Source: Molossus alvarezi | Lineage: Eukaryota; Chordata; Mammalia; Chiroptera; Molossidae | Direction: 5' to 3' | Assembly: GCA_037176705.1 (NCBI GenBank) | Contig: CM073893.1 | Location: forward strand, 20,088,074-20,152,073 | DNA length: 64,000 nucleotides | Shown here: positions 52,681-63,890 of the stretch, piece after piece | How the letters are laid out: every line of letters begins with the position of its first letter | Numbering within the stretch: the stretch's first letter is position 1 | Made by a program: the position numbers and the translations under genes | The notes under the pieces: model-generated | Databases searched by the model: none | Told to the model about the DNA's origin: nothing | The model's input: the letters and a program-made list of their open reading frames with translations, nothing else

Positions 52681-53221
52681 ATTTAGGTAGGCTGTGGGTT
52701 GTCTGTAATGATCCGTAACCACCGTGGTAACGCTCTCCCTGTGGAACCAGCTGGGCCTGGCGCTGGCGCCTTGGAGGCGCTGGAGAGGAGCCATGGCTGT
52801 CGCTTACCTCCTAGTAGCTGACATGTTTAAATTTTCTACCTCTTCTGAGATTACTTTTGTTAATTCATCTCTTCTAGAGAAAGTAGACATATATTTGCAT
52901 AGGCTGAAGCAAAATCGTGTTTTATAATTTCTACAAATTTCCTCTCTGATTCTCATTTCATATTTCTACACTGTCCTTTAATAACGACTCAAATTGTTCT
53001 TCTGGGTAAAGGAGACCTCTGCGTGTCCCACTTTTGCACATTAGGCCCAGTGGAACCATTTCAACGTGAAACAAAAAGTTAGATCCTGCACACTGAGCCT
53101 AGATTTCCCATGCAGGACCCTTGGCACAGGGTTCACCTCAGCAAATGCTATCAACCAGGTGACAAATGTATCTGACCTTACCTGTATTCAAAATTACCTA
53201 AGACACCAGCTATGAAAAACA
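52681..53221. other. Spacer with short GC-rich patch
   Basis: A GC-rich patch lies at 52,740-52,800 (GGCGCTGGCGCCTTGG). A 67-codon frame starts at 52,724 but has no recognisable feature. Confidence 0.3.
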
Positions 53222-53446
53222 CTTTAAAAAAATTTTTTTTCCTTATTAATTTTAGAGAGAGAGGAGGTGAGAGGAAGAGAGAGATAGAAACATCGATGAG
53301 AGAGAATATCAATTGGCTGCCTCCTGCATGCCCCCCACTGGAGATTGAGTCCACAACCTGGGCATGTGTCTTGACTGGGAATCGAACAGGCGACCTCCTG
53401 GTGCATGGGTCAATGCTCAACCACTGAGCCACACCGGCCACTTTTT
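53222..53446 (-). mobile_element. VES SINE
   Basis: Antisense VES: 'attttagagagagaggaggtgagagg', 'ggctgcctcctgcatgccccccactgg', 'gcatgtgtcttgactgggaatcgaac', 'caaccactgagccacaccggcc'. A CACTTT-type word flanks both ends, suggesting a short target duplication. Confidence 0.92.
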
Positions 53447-55464
53447 AAAATGGTAGTGATGGTTCAGGGTAATTGCTCTTGACAAGAGAGAGCATAAGAA
53501 TGAAAAACGTAATGTGTCATTAAGTATCTGTTGAGCCCCTGTGTGAAAGGCTTTAAGCACACACATTTCCATTGTAATTTTTACTCAGTCCTATTAGAAG
53601 GGATATCACATTCAACGGAGCTTATATATCATGGTCATATATCCAGGATACCAAACCAATCAAAAGTGTGAAAACTCATCGCACTCCCCACCCCAGTCTT
53701 GCTTTTAAAGCACTCGGTAATCTGGTTACACTGTTCCGACCCAGGCTTTTTCTCAATATTCTGCGAGGCCTCAGCAGTCCATGAAAAGACTTGTTCCTTG
53801 CCATACTCAAGCTGCTCCCCATCCTCCACGAGTGCTCTCCTCTCACCCCCCACTACCCTGCTCTCATCCATGGTTTCTGAACCATTTCAAGGGTCACCCC
53901 CTGCACAAGCCTTTTCCTACGACACAAGCCATTTGCTATCAAAGGGAAGGCAGCCTGCTTACTCCATGGCCCCTTTTATTTCAGAAACATATGGCTTCAC
54001 ATATGGCAGGTGCTGTTGAGCTTTCTGGTGGACATAATAGCAATGTCGATGGTCACATAGTGTCCACATATTCTTGCTGCCCTACAGGCATTTGCTGATT
54101 GACAAGGATCCTGGGGGAGGGTGGTGGCCCTGAGCCTGCTCTCAAAAGTGAACACAGGCAGAATCTGCCCTTCTTGTGGGATATGGAAGTGAGTTCCCAT
54201 CCCCCTCCCTGCCGTGGACAGAGTGCCAGGAGAGGTCACCCGCAAAGAGGATGTTCTACCTCATTACCAATTCAGTCCTCGTGGAAACCCTTGCCAGGGC
54301 CCTTAATTTCTTGTGTTAAAACAACAAACGAGGTGACCCAGCACAATCTCTAATAGGTAGCATGGGTCAACAATTATTCATTTGTACTAGTGCTTTTTGC
54401 ATGACGGCTGAGATGAAAATTTTCCTCTTCCTGGCAAGAGCTATAAATTAGTTTTATGCTACTGTTAACCCCAGAGGCAAAAAAGGGGAAAGGATGGGAA
54501 GCGGGGGAGGGTCAGGGAATAAGGCCTGACCGCTTCCAGCCACACAGCTCCTTCCAGGACCCATGCACAGGGAGGAGGGGCAACAGAACAATGGATCGGC
54601 CCCCAGAGAAACTGATGCAGAGACTGAGATGAGACAGTGAACTCTTGAAAACCTGAACTGAATCTTAGTTTCCGTTTTATCCTCACTATCTAGCAGGTTT
54701 GCCAAATAAGTTAACTAATAAATAATTGGATGCATACAAGTGTGTCTCTTAGTCATATTTGAATGACACCAGTTACACCACATCCATGTGAGTTCTCTTT
54801 AAGATCTCCAAGGCCAATGGAACCAATAAAAACATGATGTCAATCTACACTTTTTTCACATATATTGTTCCATAAGCTATTTATTACGTGGGAAAAGCAG
54901 CTCACAAGACTATACATATCATACTTAGGTACTTATGGTCAAATGGCACAGAGAAAAGTACACACCGAAATGTTAATAATGGTCCTGTCAGAATAACAGC
55001 ATCCTGAATTTTCTATTCTATTCTTTATACTATGCAGAATTTTCTTTAAAAAAAAAAATTGTGATGAGAATACATTTCTTTCTAATCAGAAAAAAGAAAT
55101 GTTTTTTTAAAAAAGTTTTACATCATCAGCTCACAGTTATCTGTGCTAGAAAAGAACAGTGGTGTAGATCATCTAGAAGACGGGGAATCACCCATGCTTG
55201 ACTTTGGAATATGCTCTACACATTTTCCCCCAAAGATTTATCTTCCTAATTATGCTCTGCTCTATATACTTAATATTAGGATTAGTTCTAACTCCCTGAG
55301 CTCCGTTGCCAGCTAATGAGCTGAACTGGATGGCAGGGAAAATCAGCTTGGAATGGAAAATCAGCTTGGAATGAAATGAAGTACGAGCTGCAGGTGATCC
55401 ACAGGCAGATCGCTGAGCTCTGGCTGCACACAGAGGAGGGAGGCAGCTCTGGGGGGCTCAGTTC
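53447..55464. other. Single-copy stretch, two kilobases
   Basis: Several 60-105-codon frames occur around 53,635-54,250 on both strands without any recognisable domain. No young repeat seen. Confidence 0.3.
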
Positions 55465-55695
55465 CTGTGTTCTAAAGCCAGACTCCTAAGGAGCGAAATG
55501 TAGCTCCACCACTGCTCACCCTGAGGTCTTGAAAAAGACCCTCATCCTTTCTGCACCCTAGTTTTCCTGCATACAAATTGCTAGTGATAATAGTCTCTGC
55601 CTCCTGGAGCCCGGAGGAAGATTAAATGAGATGATGCGTGTAATGTGCTTGGCATAGGCCCTCAGCAGGTGTCAGTCAGGACAATTATGTTTATG
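55465..55695 (+). repeat. MIR SINE
   Basis: The words 'ctgaggtcttgaaaaagaccctcatcctttctgcaccctagttttcctgcatacaaa', then 'aagattaaatgagatgatgcgtgtaatgtgcttggcatagg'. Confidence 0.88.
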
Positions 55696-56539
55696 TCCTT
55701 CCATGATTTGTATACATATAATACTTTCTTCCAAAACTATTTAAAACACCTTTTAACCTCTTCCTGATATCCTCTAGGAACGGAGCAAGTACCATCATTC
55801 CCATTTTACAGGCATGGAAACTAAGGCGTGGAAAAGGAAAAGGAGTTGTTCTCGGTTTTGTAAGGTGTGGAAGAACTGTGAGCACATCTCAGGTCTCCGT
55901 GAGTCTTCACTGCCGTGTGCCTGGCTCTCCCCATCACACATGGTCAGATTTGACTACCGATGCCTCAGTTTTCTCTCTTAGCACAGGAAACTTAAGTTCA
56001 ACCTGAGGTGTATCCATACCCACTGATGAAGATTAGCCAGGGAGTTACTGTTAAGTGCTGGGCCAAGATCAAATGTGAAGGAAATGACAAGTTCTGGTCA
56101 TGAGAAATTGAAAGCCTCCCATTCATTTGGAGCCCTTGTGATGAAGCTGGTGCATTAGCAGAGCTGGGATTGTCCTTTCTGTGTTTTATGGAGGAAGGCT
56201 TGCTTCCAGAATATTCTCTGATATCAACTTCAGGGGAGAATTTTTGGCAGCTGTGGAATGGGGGTAGGTATGAAGAGAAAGATAAAGTCCTTCCAAACTC
56301 CCTTTCCTTTACAGGTAATTTATACAGAAATTAGACCCTTAAAGTGGGTTCTAGTTCCTTCCTCGCCTCCCATCCAAGATACCTTCCCTCTCCTTCCTCC
56401 ACTCCTGTTGGGTCTGAGGTTGAAATAAGAAACTCAGAAAGGATGGGGCAGTTTGTACTCAGGCCTCTGCAAGACACTGGACAGGTTCCCACAATCCCTT
56501 CCTGATGCCTGAAAGCATTTTCTCCCCCTACTTGAAAAG
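55696..56539. other. Single-copy spacer
   Basis: The segment 55,775-55,840 is faintly MIR-like in minus orientation ('cattcccattttacaggcatggaaactaagg'). Otherwise nothing recognised. Confidence 0.3.
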
Positions 56540-56660
56540 TCAGGTCTGTGGTGAGCAGGGCCATGCTTGCCTTGTTCACCATTCAATCCCCAGCATCTCT
56601 CATAGTAACTGCTCAATACATGTTAGCTGAATGAATTAATGAGTGGGTGAATGCGTGAAC
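56540..56660 (+). repeat. L2 LINE 3' end
   Basis: The words 'ttgttcaccattcaatccccagcatctctcatagtaactgctcaatacatgttagctgaatgaatt'. Confidence 0.8.
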
Positions 56661-57236
56661 AAATTCTCTGTGTAACAGCAGAATGGTATAAAAATCAATG
56701 GACACTACTGAGGAGGGTGATATTTGTTTGTTTGTGTATTATTACTACTTAAAACTAAGAGGAGGAAGCTACTTCTAAATTCTGAACATGAAAACCCAAT
56801 TAAACTAAATAGTTAGAGATTATGGACAGCCATTAAAATGGAGACTTTATTAATTAAAGCTAAGCTCTCTCCTTAAAAAAAATGAATTTAAATACTATAA
56901 AAAAAAAGAAGAAGAAGATAAACCAATTTCCCATTCTGTACTTAAAAGTACCTTTGGAGCTTTGCTTCTCCCCATCCCTCCCGAGAGGCTGGTCTGCATT
57001 CAAAGCTCTGTCTGGGCATGAGGACTCTGCACGACAGACAAGTCAAGTTGATATCTTGCAGATCGGGGCAGCCTTCTGTTATTGAAGTACTTTAAAACCT
57101 GCAAAGAGAGGAGGTTGTAAAAGAATCAGAGAGGTAAGGAGGATGCCTGAGGTCATTAAGAACCGAATGTCTGATTCCAAAAGGGACACCTAGGAGGATG
57201 TAAGTGGGTGGGGAAGATCTGGTTGAGTCCCCCTTG
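56661..57236. other. Single-copy spacer
   Basis: A-runs with GAAGAAGAAG near 56,898-56,920. Nothing else recognised. Confidence 0.3.
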
Positions 57237-57375
57237 ATTCTCAAAATGTGGTCTGTGGCCGAGCAGCTTGGGCATCCCTGGAGCTGGTTAAGGATGCAGA
57301 ATCTCAGCCCCGACCCAGGCCTGCTGAGTCAGGCTGCCTTGTCACAAGATGCCAGGTAATTCGTGTGCACACTGC
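57237..57375 (-). mobile_element. MER5A-like hAT MITE
   Basis: The plus strand 'tgattctcaaaatgtggtctgtggccgagcagcttgggcatccctggagctggttaaggatgcagaatctcagccccgacccaggcctgctgagtcagg' is the complement of the MER5A/Charlie-type element. Its left end is at the 'attctcaaaatgtgg' terminus. Confidence 0.82.
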
Positions 57376-58590
57376 TGTGTCTGAGGCTCAGGTTCAGCCC
57401 TCTCAGTGGCAAAGTGAAAAAAGAGTTTTGCTGCTTGTGAAATTCCAAGAGCTGCAATGGGAGATTTACGCAAGTTCAGGGCATAAAATCAGCACTTCAG
57501 AGCAGACAAAGCTTTGCACATGCCTTCTCTTCTGCAACACTCCCCAGAGCACAGGGAACAGCAGAGAGAGGGAGCAAGGGCAGGCACTGGTGTGATCCTA
57601 GAAGTGACCCAAGCGGCAGGCGCTGTGCGGGCTGCAACCATCCTAGCCTGCCGATGGCTGAGCCTGGGAAGTTAATCTCCTTCCCTTGGGCCAGTTTGAG
57701 ATCTTATAGAAAGTGAGCATCCTCCAATGAGGGAAACGTGAACAAAACAGGACCAATGTTGAAACGTAGCCGTGGTGAATTCTGGAAAGAAATATACTTA
57801 CTGACACAATTTCAATTGCCTTAAAGTACATTGGGCTAATTATCTTAGCAGACACTAATAAACATGTTCCTTAGAGACACACGGTGACTGTTAATAACTT
57901 GAAGATGAATATTGGATGAATGAGTTATTAGGGACTGGCCAGCCAGCTAACCTCCTAAGCCCAAGGGGTAGCAATTCTCCTTCTTCCCATAGCTTCCCCC
58001 CAAGCCTAAGGTTTTTATTAAATATGTACTCAGTGACTGGGAAAGCTTTAAAGCAAATAAAACACCTGCCCCCACCTCACTTATGGGGATTTACTCAGAG
58101 CTGTCAGCAGCTCTTCACAGTGGCGCTGTAAAGAAAGAAGGAGCCATTTATTCAGCCAGACTTGCGCGTAAGTCAGGGGTTAGCCTCCTGTAACCCGTTG
58201 GCATGCCGTGGTACTGGTTCCAGTCCTTAGCCCCTAATCTAGTCTCAGAGAGGAGCCTCCTGCCCCGAGAACCAAAGGCCTGCACCATTCCGGCATGGCT
58301 GTGAGTACCTTCCCTGCCTTTCACCTGGTCTCCCTGGGAGTGTTAGCCATGACCCCCTTTTATGTCCTTGTGACTCTTCCTCTCCCTGGATATCCAGGGC
58401 TTGTCCCTGTTGTGACTATCATTCCCAACCTCCAGGGCCCCTGGTTATTGGCATCACAGGCAACCAGATCAATAGGTGGCCAAATGAGCACATGTGAAAA
58501 TGAAAGAGGCTTTGTAGGATTCTTCCTTAAGTCTCGTACAATATGCTCATTTAATAGCATATGGCCACACACATCCACTCCCCTTTTTCT
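57376..58590. other. Single-copy spacer
   Basis: No gene or confident repeat. A direct-repeat copy discussed in the findings lies at 58,537-58,585. Confidence 0.3.
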
Positions 58591-59105
58591 TTCTTTCTCT
58601 TTTTATGTGTAGCGTGCAGTGAAGGGCACACATCTTTAGTGTATTATTCCATGGATATACATGTATGTGTATATGTGTAGGTATATCCATATAACCACCA
58701 CTAAATCAACAGTTAAATATTTCTGGCCCACCAGAGGCTCCCTCCTGTCCCTTCCTAGTCAATATGCGCTCACACAAAGACAACCACTGTGCAAACTTCT
58801 GTCACCATTGCATGTGTTTGAACTTCATAAAAATAGAATTAAGTATACACTCTTCTGTGTCTAGCTTTTCTTTATTCAACATGTTTTTGAAATGTATCCA
58901 TGTTACTGTGTGTAGAAGTAGTTCATTGTTATAGCTGTGTAGCATTTCATTGTGTGACTATACTACACAGTATCCATCTAAAGAACATTTAGGTGGTTTT
59001 TAGATTTTGGGGTATCACGATTTAATCCTTCTATAAATATTCATGTATATGGGTGTTGTTTTTTAATTTCATAGTGTCCATCTGTTGAATTTACACTATA
59101 CAGAG
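58591..59105 (-). mobile_element. Old L1 (L1M-type) 3' fragment
   Basis: The plus strand gives antisense L1M text: 'gcagtgaagggcacacatctttagtgtatt', 'catataaccaccactaaatcaa', 'catgtttttgaaatgtatccatgttactgtgtgtagaagtagttcattg', 'catttcattgtgtgac'. Confidence 0.85.
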
Positions 59106-59429
59106 TACAATATGCTCATTTAATAGTGATCTGGAGACAATGGCCACACATCCACTCCCCACTCCCTTTTATCGGTGTTGAATGTAACTATTCAACTATA
59201 TAGTAACGTGTTGTTGAATGTAACTATATAGAGTGTGATATTTTACTCTATTTGCAGGCTCATTCCAGTTTCATGGATACCAGTGGAGAACATGAGACTC
59301 CTGGGTCAGAGATGAAGGGCAGTTTCTTACCTCAGCAATAGTAGCAACCAGAGTATTTGCATTTTTGCACCTGCTCCTTGAGACCCAATTCACACTGAGT
59401 AATACATATAGAGCTAGATGATGTCTGCA
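59106..59429. other. Spacer starting with a direct-repeat copy
   Basis: It begins with the 59,106-59,165 copy of a duplicated flank. GTTGAATGTAACTAT is repeated at 59,177-59,191 and 59,212-59,226. Confidence 0.4.
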
Positions 59430-59720
59430 CACAGTAGGTTGCATTACAAAAGTTTAGGGAGTCCAAAACTTTTATAATGGACAGTAAGCATATCTGCCCT
59501 TAACTCTGGAGGTAGATAAGATCTCTGTGTCCCAAGGCTGTAAGAAAATCTGTCTTTTATTCCAGAGGGAGATATTATCTCTATATTTCAAGGCTGTTCT
59601 CTATTCAAACATCCTTGAAAAGATAGTATGGAACAAAGACATTCAATGCCTTGCTTGCAAGATGGACAGAAATGCAGGAGCCCCGTGGAGACTTGTTTCC
59701 CGACAGATGTAAGCCCAGGC
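59430..59720 (+). mobile_element. Possible LTR or old interspersed repeat
   Basis: The segment has the repeat-like phrase 'ctctggaggtagataagatctctgtgtcccaaggctgt', echoed at 59,561-59,595 as 'ccagagggagatattatctctatatttcaaggctgtt'. The order recalls mammalian LTRs, but I could not settle a family. Confidence 0.35.
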
Positions 59721-59999
59721 GTGGAATCGCTGAGTCTAAAGGAAACTCATTTTAAGGCTACAGAAAGTATGGTTCTGAAACAAGGAGAGCTGGTCTTAGG
59801 GGAAGGTGCTACCTGTGCAATGTCGTCCACCATGGTGAGAGGCCTGCAGGGTCGATGCTCGTTGGAAGAGAAAGGACTGTCCTGGTGGGGATGCTGGGAG
59901 GGCCAATGGCCAGACAGGCTCATAGGATTGGCTAAATTTTCTAGCAGCACTGCACTGACCAAAATGCTAGTAAATGAAAATGACAACGATGATAATAAT

Positions 60000-60105
60000 G
60001 ACAGTGATAGCAATCACTTCTTGAGTACCACCTATGTTCCAGGCACTAAGCTAGGTTCTTTGCATATATTAATTACACTGTACATTGCAATTAGCATCTG
60101 CTAGC
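60000..60105 (-). repeat. MIR SINE fragment
   Basis: Antisense MIR opening: 'acttcttgagtaccacctatgttccaggcactaagctaggttctttgcatatattaatta'. Confidence 0.75.
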
Positions 60106-60324
60106 CAGTGATGAAATGGAAACAGTCAATAAAAGGCTTTTTGCTAGTGAAACATTGGTCCTGAGTGAGGCTGTCAGGGAGCTCTAACGGAGACTTGGAA
60201 GGGCGTTGGTGTTTCTGTGATTCCATTCAACTTCAATAGAAGCTTAGAAATAATGTAGGGTGAATTTCCTTAGCTGACATCTCAATCAGCTAGTTATTAA
60301 ATAACAAAAATCATACAATAGTGA

Positions 60325-60560
60325 TGATAATGAAGATGATGATGGTATCTTACTCTGGGCTAGGTGTTATACAATGTACTTTGTATCTCATTCAATCCTC
60401 ACTTCAACCCTGTGAGACATTACAATTCCCACTTTGTAGGTGAAGAAACTGAAGCACAGAGAGGACAGTCCACAGTCCCACAGCTTGTAGTAGCAAAACT
60501 AGGATTTCTAGCCAAGCTCGTCTGACTGCACATGAGTTTTCTTCCTATTCGGCAGCACTG
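60325..60560 (-). repeat. MIR SINE
   Basis: Antisense MIR: 'ctgggctaggtgttatacaatgtactttgtatctcattcaatcctcacttcaaccctgtgag', 'gtgaagaaactgaagcacagagagg', 'ctaggatttctagccaagctcgtctgactgc'. Confidence 0.9.
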
Positions 60561-61084
60561 TCCTTCCATCGCCCCTTGGCCTAACGGCACCTTCCCTACT
60601 TTAAGGACATGCCTACAGGAAGGGTTAATTTGCTAAAGAGGGTTACTGAGAATCAAGTCTGTTGGTAGAGGGTCTTTTGTGTGAAATGACCTGGTCCTCT
60701 GCTCTCTGGTATGATCACATGGGTGTTAGTTGATATCCCCAGAAAGACTAGACCACAGCCATGCTTCTGTAGACCCCGTGTTTCCTGACAGTGAGGCCAT
60801 TCCCAGCTTCACTTGTCTAGGTCCGAGGCAAGTCCTCAGGAGGAAACAGACACACCCGGGACCAGGGACACACATGAATGGATACCGCTCTCCATTGCCT
60901 CCTGGTTCCCTACTGACACCGCAGTGCCATGGTGGCAGCCGGCAGGCTGTGAGAAGCCCTCCCCATCAGAGATGCCCAGACTCCGACGGAGAGATCGGGG
61001 GAGGAGGAATGGGAATAGTCACATCAACATTCCAGTGGCAGGCACCTTTGCTCAGGTCCTCTGAGATGTAAAAGTTGGAGATCC
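60561..61084. other. Single-copy spacer
   Basis: A GC-moderate segment with a 113-codon frame at 60,730-61,071, not recognisable. No repeat. Confidence 0.3.
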
Positions 61085-61268
61085 AGAGGGATTTATCCAT
61101 TCATTCCATATAAAAAATGTATTGAGCTTTTTTTGGTACCAGATAATGTGCTAGAGACAGCATTGAACATAACCAGGTTCCTATTCCCAAGAAACTTCCA
61201 TTGCAGTAGGGAAGACAGTGAACAGAAAAATAAATGCCCTACACTCTATATTCATATAAAATAATGAC

Positions 61269-61606
61269 ACTCAGTAGTCCTCCCTTACCATGGTCTCACT
61301 TTCTGTGGTTTCAGTTATCCATGGTCAACCGTGGTCTGAAAATACTAAATGGGAAATTCCAGACATTTTGAAGGAGAGAGACAGAGGTCACATTTATATA
61401 ACTTTTATTACAGTATATTATTATAATTGTTCTGTTTTATTATTGTTAATCTTTTACTGTACCTAATGTTTAAATTAAAACTTTATCATAGGTAGGTATG
61501 TACAGGAAAACAGTATATATAGGGTTCAGTACTGGCCTTGACTCCAGGCATGCAGTGGAGGCCTTGGAACATAGCCCTGGTAGATGAGGGACCACTTTAG
61601 TACTGA
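61269..61606. mobile_element. Tigger-type DNA transposon, internally deleted
   Basis: It starts CAGTAGTCCTCCCTTACC and contains 'ggtttcagttatccatggtcaaccgtggtctgaaaatac', 'taaattaaaactttatcataggtaggtatgtacagga' and ends 'gatgagggaccactttagtactg', an inverted copy of its start. No transposase sequence remains. Confidence 0.85.
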
Positions 61607-62011
61607 TAGCTGCTATGGAATGAAATAAAGCAGGGTAAGGGGATTGAGAGGCTTTGATTTTCAAATAGGTATGAGAAGGACAGCGTCATACTGAAGGTGA
61701 CTACAGAGCAGAGCCATGAACAAGGTGTGAGAATGAGCCCCCTGGCTACCTGGGAGTGCTCGAGCAGAGGAGTGCAGTGCGAAGGCCCTGTGGCAGGTGG
61801 AAGCAGCAGTTCAAAGAATAGCACGTGGTCAATGTGCTGAGAGCAGAGTGAGTGAGGGAGTGTGGGGGAAAAACAGACGAAGCCAGAGCATTAGCTGGGC
61901 TCAGAGTATGTTGGTTCTTAATGGCCATAATAGGGCATTTGGGGTTCATTCTGAATATGGTGGAAAACCATTAACTCTTAAGTGAGAAAAGGCAAGATGG
62001 ACATGGGAAGA

Positions 62012-62330
62012 CTCATGTATTTGTTTCTTAAGGCTGCCATATAAATTACCACAGACCTGGTGTCCCAAAATAACAGAAATGTATTCTCACACAGTTCTAG
62101 AGGCCAAAAGTCCAAAATCAAGGTGTTGGCATGTGTGTGTCCCCTCTGCAGGCTCCGGGGAGGATTCTTCCTTGCTTCTTCTTCCTCTGGCAGCTCCCGG
62201 CATTCCTTGGCTTGTGGCCACATTCCTCCAGTCTCTACCACTGTCTTCATTGGCCTTTTCCTCTGCGTCTTCTCCTCTTTAGTCTCTTTTAGAACATTGT
62301 CATTGGGTTTAGGGCCTATCTGGATAATCC
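62012..62330 (-). mobile_element. MaLR-type LTR inside the ancient repeat
   Basis: The complement of a MaLR LTR: 'tttgtttcttaaggctgccatataaattaccacagac', 'cagttctagaggccaaaagtccaaaatcaaggtgttggc', 'attccttggcttgtggccac', 'acattgtcattgggtttagggcc'. Confidence 0.87.
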
Positions 62331-62420
62331 AGGAGGCTACTGCAGTAGTCAAGAAAAGTGATAAGAATGACTTGCTCTTGGTGGTTGCAGTCAGATGCTG
62401 AGAAGTGCTTAGACTCTGTT

Positions 62421-63329
62421 GGGGTGACAAGTCAATAGGAAGAGTCATTTGTTCAGCCTGCCCACAATATTTCTTGGGTACCTACCATGTTTCAAGCACT
62501 GCAGACACAGGGGAGACAGTGGGGGAGAAACAGGTGCAGTGTTCACGCACCTGGGCCTCACATCCTGGTCCAGCAGGAAAACTGGACGTGATATAAGTGT
62601 GTTGCATATTATGAAGGAAACATGTAACAGACATACCCCACCTAGTCAGTGTGAGAAACACCCTAGGAGGACTACAATTTAACCAAGCCAAACGGTGCTC
62701 TGGGTCGTAGGGGATAGGGAGGTAGAGAGTTCTGGCAGAAAGAGCTGAATTTGTGGAGTTCTTGGTCATGATGTCCTTAAAGAACCAGACCGACAAATGT
62801 GGCATGTGGCCTTGAGCAGCCTGGCTGTCAGAATGTCTCAGACCACCCAGGACACCTCTTCCTGTCCATAGTCTGCTAACACATCTGAAGTTTGCATTTG
62901 CATAAGGAACTATTTTTAGCAAACCAGCCGTCTAAGGTTACAGCTCTGGCTCCTGCCACAGTGCTACTTGTTACTTGAGCAATACAGTCCTGTTGCCCAC
63001 AACCTGAGGTTGTCCAGGTTGGCCGAGGCTGTGCTCCCAGCACACTAGGCACAACTCCCTCCAGTCACCGGTCCTGAAGCCATCCTGTGAAAATTATCAT
63101 AGTTAATAGGTCTTCAATTAATTAAATTTATCCTTCAAACTGCTCATACAGTCACTGGGTTTCACTTGCCAATTGCAAATATAAAAATTTGACTACACAC
63201 AAAATTGCTTTTAAGAAAAAAATATTTCATCTATAAGGTTCATAAAACCTATTAACATCCTTAAAACCTCAGAGATGAAAGGCAGAGCCAAGAAAAAAAT
63301 GAAAATGGCACAGTATTCCTCTGTGTGGT
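62421..63329. other. Single-copy spacer with old repeat trace
   Basis: 'tgggtacctaccatgtttcaagcactgcagacacaggggagac' (62,476-62,518) is another trace of the ancient dispersed repeat. The rest is unrecognised. Confidence 0.35.
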
Positions 63330-63890
63330 TTGATTGCAGACCAGCCTCTAACATTTGCAGGGCACAAGGCAAAAGTGAAAATGGAGGTCCATATACTGTA
63401 CGTCTAAATCCTTACAAGTAAAAATCGAGATAAGAGACTCAAAATATTGTACCTTCTTGCCTTAAACATTATCTCTTCATAATGATCTGGATGGTCACAG
63501 GCCCCAGCCAGTGATATGTTTCACTTTTTTCCAAATGAGGCATAATCCTACCCTGTGATGAACCTCATGCAAGGGCCAATAGACACTGCAGGCCACACAT
63601 CCAGGCTCTGCTCACAGCCCCCCAAATAGTCACCTATTGGCCGTACCTCACACCTAATGGCTCGCCTTCTGGATATTGGATCCCATAACCGCACAAGCTA
63701 CAGGAAACTGACTCATAGCCATTGTGTAGTAAATTCCAGGACCCCAGATATCTGGAGCGCTATCTAAAAGGGCCAGTTCAGGGGCTCTCGGTGGGCACAA
63801 CTCATTAACACCTCATCTCCTGGGGAGGGGTATAGCTGGAGGAGGGCCAATCATCTTGGAAGTTACTTCATGGTGATTGTTAACAGAAAA
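63330..63890 (+). mobile_element. Possible endogenous-retrovirus LTR (uncertain)
   Basis: The segment has LTR-like composition: 'gcagggcacaaggcaaaagtgaaaatggagg' near 63,357, GCCACAC and CCAAT-type words at about 63,575 and 63,635, and a TATCTAAAAGGGCC TATA-like box at 63,761-63,774 followed by a GC-richer stretch. No recognisable family, no paired LTR and no coding sequence in the window. Confidence 0.3.

Larger units (their letters stand above)
61085..62420 (+). repeat. Ancient dispersed repeat split by two insertions
   Basis: The host repeat opens at 61,085 ('cattcattccatataaaaaatgtattgagc'), continues at 61,607-62,011 ('gcgaaggccctgtggcaggtgg', 'gttcttaatggccataatagggcatttggggttcattctgaatatgg') and resumes at about 62,330 ('ggaggctactgcagtagtcaag'). 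It is interrupted by a Tigger element and a MaLR LTR. The same repeat type occurs at 32.3 kb. Class not assigned. Confidence 0.6.

Noticed and set aside
10470..53446. VES heads as functional tRNA genes
   Set aside because: A- and B-box-like words are present but the acceptor and anticodon arms do not fold as a tRNA. The bodies and A-tails identify SINEs.
59628..60104. 158-codon plus-strand frame
   Set aside because: Runs through unrecognised and MIR sequence with no domain. Ends inside a decayed SINE.
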